Assembly: GCA_039918615.1 (NCBI GenBank)
Contig: JBDSHG010000123.1
Span: 1-15,457 of the forward strand
Length of the DNA stretch: 15,457 nt
Source of the DNA: FEN-1250 sp039918615
Lineage (GTDB): Bacteria > Gemmatimonadota > Gemmatimonadetes > Gemmatimonadales > Gemmatimonadaceae
Direction: 5' to 3'
The notes under the pieces were generated by a model. That model saw only the letters and a list, made by a program, of their open reading frames with translations, made no database searches and was not told the DNA's origin. This document shows positions 12,426 to 15,457 of the stretch, piece by piece; position 1 is the stretch's first letter; the number at the start of each line of letters is the position of its first letter. The position numbers were made by a program, and so were the translations under genes.

Positions 12426-13511
12426 CTATTTGTTATCCGAGTCTGGGATCGGTGGTGGCACGTATGCCGGCGTGATCGTGGGCGGAGCGATGCGTGGCGG
12501 CGCCGCGCTGCGACCGGTTGCGCCCGCGGGAACGTCGCTCGATGAGCGGACGAGCAGCTCCCTGATGCCGCCGAGTGCGCCCATGACGCCGGCGGCTTCG
12601 GCGGGGAGGAAAATCGTCGTCCCCTTTCCCTGCGTGAGCTGCGGGAGCGCCTCGAGGTACTTCATGCCGAGGAGGTACATCGCGGCCTGACCCTCGGGGA
12701 GGGAGGAGGCAATGCGCGCGATCGCCTGCGCCTCGGCCTCCGCCATCGCGAGACGAGCGGTGGCGAGGCCCTTCGCGCGGAGCACCGCCGCTTCGGACTC
12801 TCCCTGTGCGCGACTCACTTGCGACTGCTGGACACCTTCCGCCTCGAGGATCGCGGCTCTCTTGGATGCTTCGGCGTTCGTGACGGCGGCGCGCCGCTCG
12901 CGCTCGGCGCGCATCTGGAGCTCCATCGACTGCTGGATGTCGCGCGGCGGCTCGATCGCCTGCAGCTCGACGCGCGTGACGTCGACACCCCAGCCGATCG
13001 ACGCTTCCTCGATCGTGTCGCGCATGCGCTTGTTGATCATGTCGCGGCTGGCGAGCGTCTGATCGAGCTCGATGTCGCCGACGATGTTGCGGAGCGTGGT
13101 GCGCGTGAGCGTCTCGAGCGCGAAGGGGAGATTCTGGATCGCGTACGCCGCCTTCTGCGGATCGGCGATGCGGTAGTAGAGCACCGCGTCGATGTCGATC
13201 GTGACGTTGTCCTTCGTGATGACCGGCTGCTTCGGGAAGCTGAGCACCTGCTCGCGGAGATCGATGCGCGACGTGGAGCCGGAGGTGACGCGCTTGACGC
13301 CGCCCGGATCGGCCTCGAAGTAGCGGACGTCGATCGTCTTCCCCTTTTCCATCCACGGGATGAGGAAGTTGAGACCCGAGCGGGCGATACGGTTGAAGCG
13401 TCCCCACCGCTCGATCACCATCACCTCGGCCTGGCCGATGATCTTGACCGTGCTGGTGATTACCCACAGCGCGACAATCGCGATGATGAGAAGTAATCCG
13501 ATTCCGATCAT
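12426..13511 (-). CDS. SPFH/stomatin-family membrane protein (paraslipin/QmcA-like)
   Basis: The 361-residue protein has one N-terminal membrane segment (about 3-20), an SPFH/band-7 domain (about 24-190, with Q27-A-E-V-M-V-I-E-R-W-G-R-F and P52-W-M-E-K near the start), an Ala/Glu-rich coiled coil (about 195-270) and the L-P-E-G-Q-A-A-M-Y-L-L-G block typical of the stomatin C-terminus. The last 35 residues are Pro-rich and variable. Such proteins assemble into ring- or cage-like membrane scaffolds and often modulate membrane proteases. GGAG lies 5 nt before the ATG at 13511. No NfeD gene, the usual partner of many bacterial family members, is adjacent. Instead a CxxC protein follows by 2 nt. 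The gene lies 33 bp after the PD40 protein gene. Confidence 0.93.
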   Translation of the reverse strand: MIGIGLLLIIAIVALWVITSTVKIIGQAEVMVIERWGRFNRIARSGLNFLIPWMEKGKTIDVRYFEADPGGVKRVTSGSTSRIDLREQVLSFPKQPVITKDNVTIDIDAVLYYRIADPQKAAYAIQNLPFALETLTRTTLRNIVGDIELDQTLASRDMINKRMRDTIEEASIGWGVDVTRVELQAIEPPRDIQQSMELQMRAERERRAAVTNAEASKRAAILEAEGVQQSQVSRAQGESEAAVLRAKGLATARLAMAEAEAQAIARIASSLPEGQAAMYLLGMKYLEALPQLTQGKGTTIFLPAEAAGVMGALGGIRELLVRSSSDVPAGATGRSAAPPRIAPPTITPAYVPPPIPDSDNK

Positions 13512-13544
13512 CGTTGCTCCGGGTTTGTGGTCAGATGGTGCACG

Positions 13545-14615
13545 TCAGGGTTTCCAATCGGCCATGAACAGATCGAGCTGATGCTCGCCGGTCGCGTTGC
13601 GGCTCGAGGCGAAGACGAGATGCCTGCCGTCGGGGCTGAACTGCGGGAAGCCATCGAAGCCGGTGGCGTTCGTCACCTGCTCGAGTGAGCTCCCGTCATC
13701 GTTGATGAGGTAGAGATCGAACTCACCGCTGTGCGGGTTGGTGTAGTTCGACGAGAAAATGATGCGCTTTCCGTTCGGCGTGAAGAAGGGAGCGAAGTTG
13801 GCGCCGCCCAGGTGCGTAAGCTGGTGCTGGTCGCTCCCGTCGGCGTTCATCACCCAGATCTCCATCTTGTTCGGCCGCACGATCGACTGGCTGAGGAGGT
13901 CGCGGTATTGTGCGAGCTCGGTGGAGTCGGTGGGGTGATACGCTCGATAGACGATGCGCTTGCCGTCGAGGGAGAAGAACGGGCCGCCGTCGTAGCCTGG
14001 CGTGTTCGTGAGCCGATGCACGTTCGAGCCGTCGACGCTCATCGTGTAAATCTCGAGATCGCCGTCCTTGAGCGAGGTGAAGACGATCGTCTTGCCGTCG
14101 GGAGAGAGCGTGCCTTCGGCGGTGTAGACGTTGTTATTGGTGAGGCGCTGGGTGCCGCTGCCGTCCGGGTTGGCCGTGTAGATGTCGTACTTGTCGAGCC
14201 CCCAGACGTAGCCCCTGGAGGGATCGGGCTTCTTCGGGCACGCGCTGTCGGCCGCTCGCGTGGATGCGTAGAAGACTTTCGTGTTGTAGCCGAAGAAGTA
14301 GCCGCACGTCGTCTTGCCGGTGCCGTCCGAAATGCGGCGCTGATCGGAACCGTCGGCGTTCATGACGAACTCCTGATCGCAGCTACGGCCATCGCGGGTG
14401 CTCTGGAAGATCAGCCGCTTGCCGTCGGTGCTGAAGTACGCCTCGGCATTCTCGCCGCCGTGGGTGAGCTGGCGGATATTGGCGAGATGTGGCTCGGCCG
14501 GGCGTGGCGATGCGCCGGGAGCAGGAGCGGGCTGCGCAGGGTGGGCGGCTGCACCGTGACAAGCAACTGCGGCCACGAGCGTGGCCGCAGTGATTACCTG
14601 ACGAGCGTTTCGCAT
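13545..14615 (-). CDS. Exported PD40 beta-propeller (TolB-like) protein
   Basis: The 356-residue protein has an export signal with a possible lipoprotein cysteine (V-A-C19), a Pro/Ala linker to about 42, then repeated PD40 units. Typical repeats read F-S-T-D-G-K-R-L-I-F near 61-70, L-S-P-D-G-K-T-I-V-F near 170-179, F-T-P-N-G-K-R-I-I-F near 278-287 and F-S-P-D-G-R-H-L-V-F near 326-335. Strands such as N-A-D-G-S-D-Q occur between them. Together they build a six-bladed-type propeller, as in the C-terminal part of TolB, but the TolB N-terminal domain is missing. The role is probably binding of a periplasmic partner or ligand, not catalysis. Cysteines at 79, 104 and 126 may form a disulphide. It starts 9 bp after the S41 protease stop codon, implying one transcript. 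Confidence 0.9.
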   Translation of the reverse strand: MRNARQVITAATLVAAVACHGAAAHPAQPAPAPGASPRPAEPHLANIRQLTHGGENAEAYFSTDGKRLIFQSTRDGRSCDQEFVMNADGSDQRRISDGTGKTTCGYFFGYNTKVFYASTRAADSACPKKPDPSRGYVWGLDKYDIYTANPDGSGTQRLTNNNVYTAEGTLSPDGKTIVFTSLKDGDLEIYTMSVDGSNVHRLTNTPGYDGGPFFSLDGKRIVYRAYHPTDSTELAQYRDLLSQSIVRPNKMEIWVMNADGSDQHQLTHLGGANFAPFFTPNGKRIIFSSNYTNPHSGEFDLYLINDDGSSLEQVTNATGFDGFPQFSPDGRHLVFASSRNATGEHQLDLFMADWKP

Positions 14616-14624
14616 TCCGGAAAG

Positions 14625-15457
14625 CTAATGACCGGGTGTTGCGTCCGCCCGTGCGATGGAGAAGAGGTCTTTCTGCGTCTGTCCCTTGTGCAGGACTTCG
14701 AGCGCCTTGCGGAGCTGCGGGTCATCCTGGACGGTGCGGCGGAATGCCGTCGAGTCGCCGAAGGCAAGACGGGCGATCTGCTGCGAGAGCCAGCGGTTCA
14801 CGAGCGGAGTTGCGGCGTCGTACTGCTTGCGGTCCGTCACGATCTTCTCTGCTTCGAGGCGCTTGTAGAGCTCATCTCGCCACTCGGGCTTCACGGCGAA
14901 GTCCTTCGTGACGTGATCCTTGAGCTCGAAGGAGTAGCCGTAGAGCACACCGCGGAGCGCGGGGAACTTGGGAGCGATGGCCTTCGCGAAGTCCTGCTCG
15001 GCTGTCGTCACCGTGTCTTCCGCGACGATCATGTCGGGGGTAATGCCGCCGCCGCCGTAGATCGTGCGGCCTGCGTCGCTCTTGTATTGCGGGCGATGCT
15101 TCTTGACGGAGTCCTGCTCGAGCGAGTCGGGCTTCGTGTCGTTGCTCGCGACCATGCCCACGGCAGAGTCGGGGTCGATGTGCTTGCGGTTCTTCTGAAT
15201 GGAGCGGCCGGAGGGCGTGTACCACTTGCCGGTGGTGAGCTTCATCGCCCAGCCGCCGTCGAGAGGAAACACCGTCTGTACGAGTCCCTTCCCGAATGAT
15301 GTGGTGCCGATGACGAGCGCGCGGTCGTGGTCCTGCAGCGCGCCGGTGACGATCTCGCTCGCGGACGCGGAGTAGCCGTCGACGAGTACGACCAACGGAA
15401 CATCGGCGACGTGCTGTCCGCCGTGCGTCGTGAACAGCTGCGGCGGGCCCGTGCGCG
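14625..15457 (-). CDS. S41 C-terminal processing peptidase (Ctp/Tsp family), partial
   Basis: The frame is open to the right edge, so the N-terminus (signal, PDZ domain and start) lies outside the window. The visible 277 residues start R-T-G-P-P-Q-L-F and include the S41 catalytic core. The motif V-D-G-Y-S-A-S-A-S-E-I has the nucleophile at the middle serine (codon at 15363-15365), and F-G-K-G-L-V-Q has the general-base lysine 25 residues later (codon at 15288-15290). The serine-lysine spacing fits the family. The W-Y-T-P-S-G-R-S-I-Q segment and a helical C-terminal region follow. These envelope proteases cut proteins near their C-termini. Cotranscription with a PD40 protein and an SPFH scaffold suggests an envelope protein-quality role, by inference. 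Confidence 0.93.
   Translation of the reverse strand, partial: RTGPPQLFTTHGGQHVADVPLVVLVDGYSASASEIVTGALQDHDRALVIGTTSFGKGLVQTVFPLDGGWAMKLTTGKWYTPSGRSIQKNRKHIDPDSAVGMVASNDTKPDSLEQDSVKKHRPQYKSDAGRTIYGGGGITPDMIVAEDTVTTAEQDFAKAIAPKFPALRGVLYGYSFELKDHVTKDFAVKPEWRDELYKRLEAEKIVTDRKQYDAATPLVNRWLSQQIARLAFGDSTAFRRTVQDDPQLRKALEVLHKGQTQKDLFSIARADATPGH

Noticed and set aside
13731..15299. 522-codon + strand frame across the PD40 and S41 genes
   Set aside because: It crosses two well-supported genes on the other strand and their intergenic gap, and its composition is that of a codon shadow.
1..15457. Mobile elements, CRISPR arrays or phage genes
   Set aside because: No transposase, integrase, spaced direct repeats or terminal inverted repeats with target duplications were seen. 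The short tandem repeats found are in-frame coding microrepeats.

Overview
This GC-rich window carries 16 genes, complete or partial, packed in short same-strand runs. It looks like chromosome from an environmental bacterium. The mix of M1-like and S41 peptidases, PD40 beta-propeller protein, SPFH protein, many short CxxC proteins and a two-gene Ku/LigD end-joining system fits Gemmatimonadota or a nearby phylum. That placement is inferred from gene style, not from a marker gene. No transposase, integrase, phage gene, CRISPR array, rRNA or convincing tRNA was seen.

Left block, + strand (1-4354): the 3' end of a secreted M1-peptidase-like protein, a membrane fatty-acid desaturase, a YggX-type iron-trafficking protein with an unusual four-cysteine pattern, a lipoprotein GH3 (NagZ-type) glycosidase, a Nudix/winged-helix regulator of the NrtR type, and a short unknown protein. 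A perfect 14-bp hairpin (4381-4415) closes this block and also ends the opposing transcript.

Central block, - strand (9900 down to 4440): a small zinc-ribbon protein, a cold-shock protein with its own strong terminator, then ku, ligD, an NlpC/P60 cysteine peptidase and a 110-residue unknown. The last four are spaced by 9 bp, 24 bp and a 1-nt overlap, so they look like one operon. Ku and LigD together form a complete bacterial non-homologous end-joining system. The cell-wall peptidase behind them is the unexpected partner.

Right block: a + strand pair (a lipoprotein of unknown fold and an NPP-type phosphodiesterase with a full set of active-site residues) converges on a - strand run that enters from the right edge: S41 processing protease, PD40 beta-propeller protein, SPFH membrane protein and a second CxxC protein.

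The most interesting non-coding signals are: (1) a nearly identical 18-19 nt leader hairpin in front of both the cold-shock gene and the unknown gene at 3986; (2) two interleaved, mutually exclusive inverted repeats in the desaturase leader; (3) an 8-bp inverted repeat in the AT-rich leader of the 3986 gene. I found no wholly new multi-gene system. The best candidates for follow-up are the shared leader element, the Asp-to-Asn change in the GH3 catalytic dyad motif, and the peptidase in the end-joining operon.
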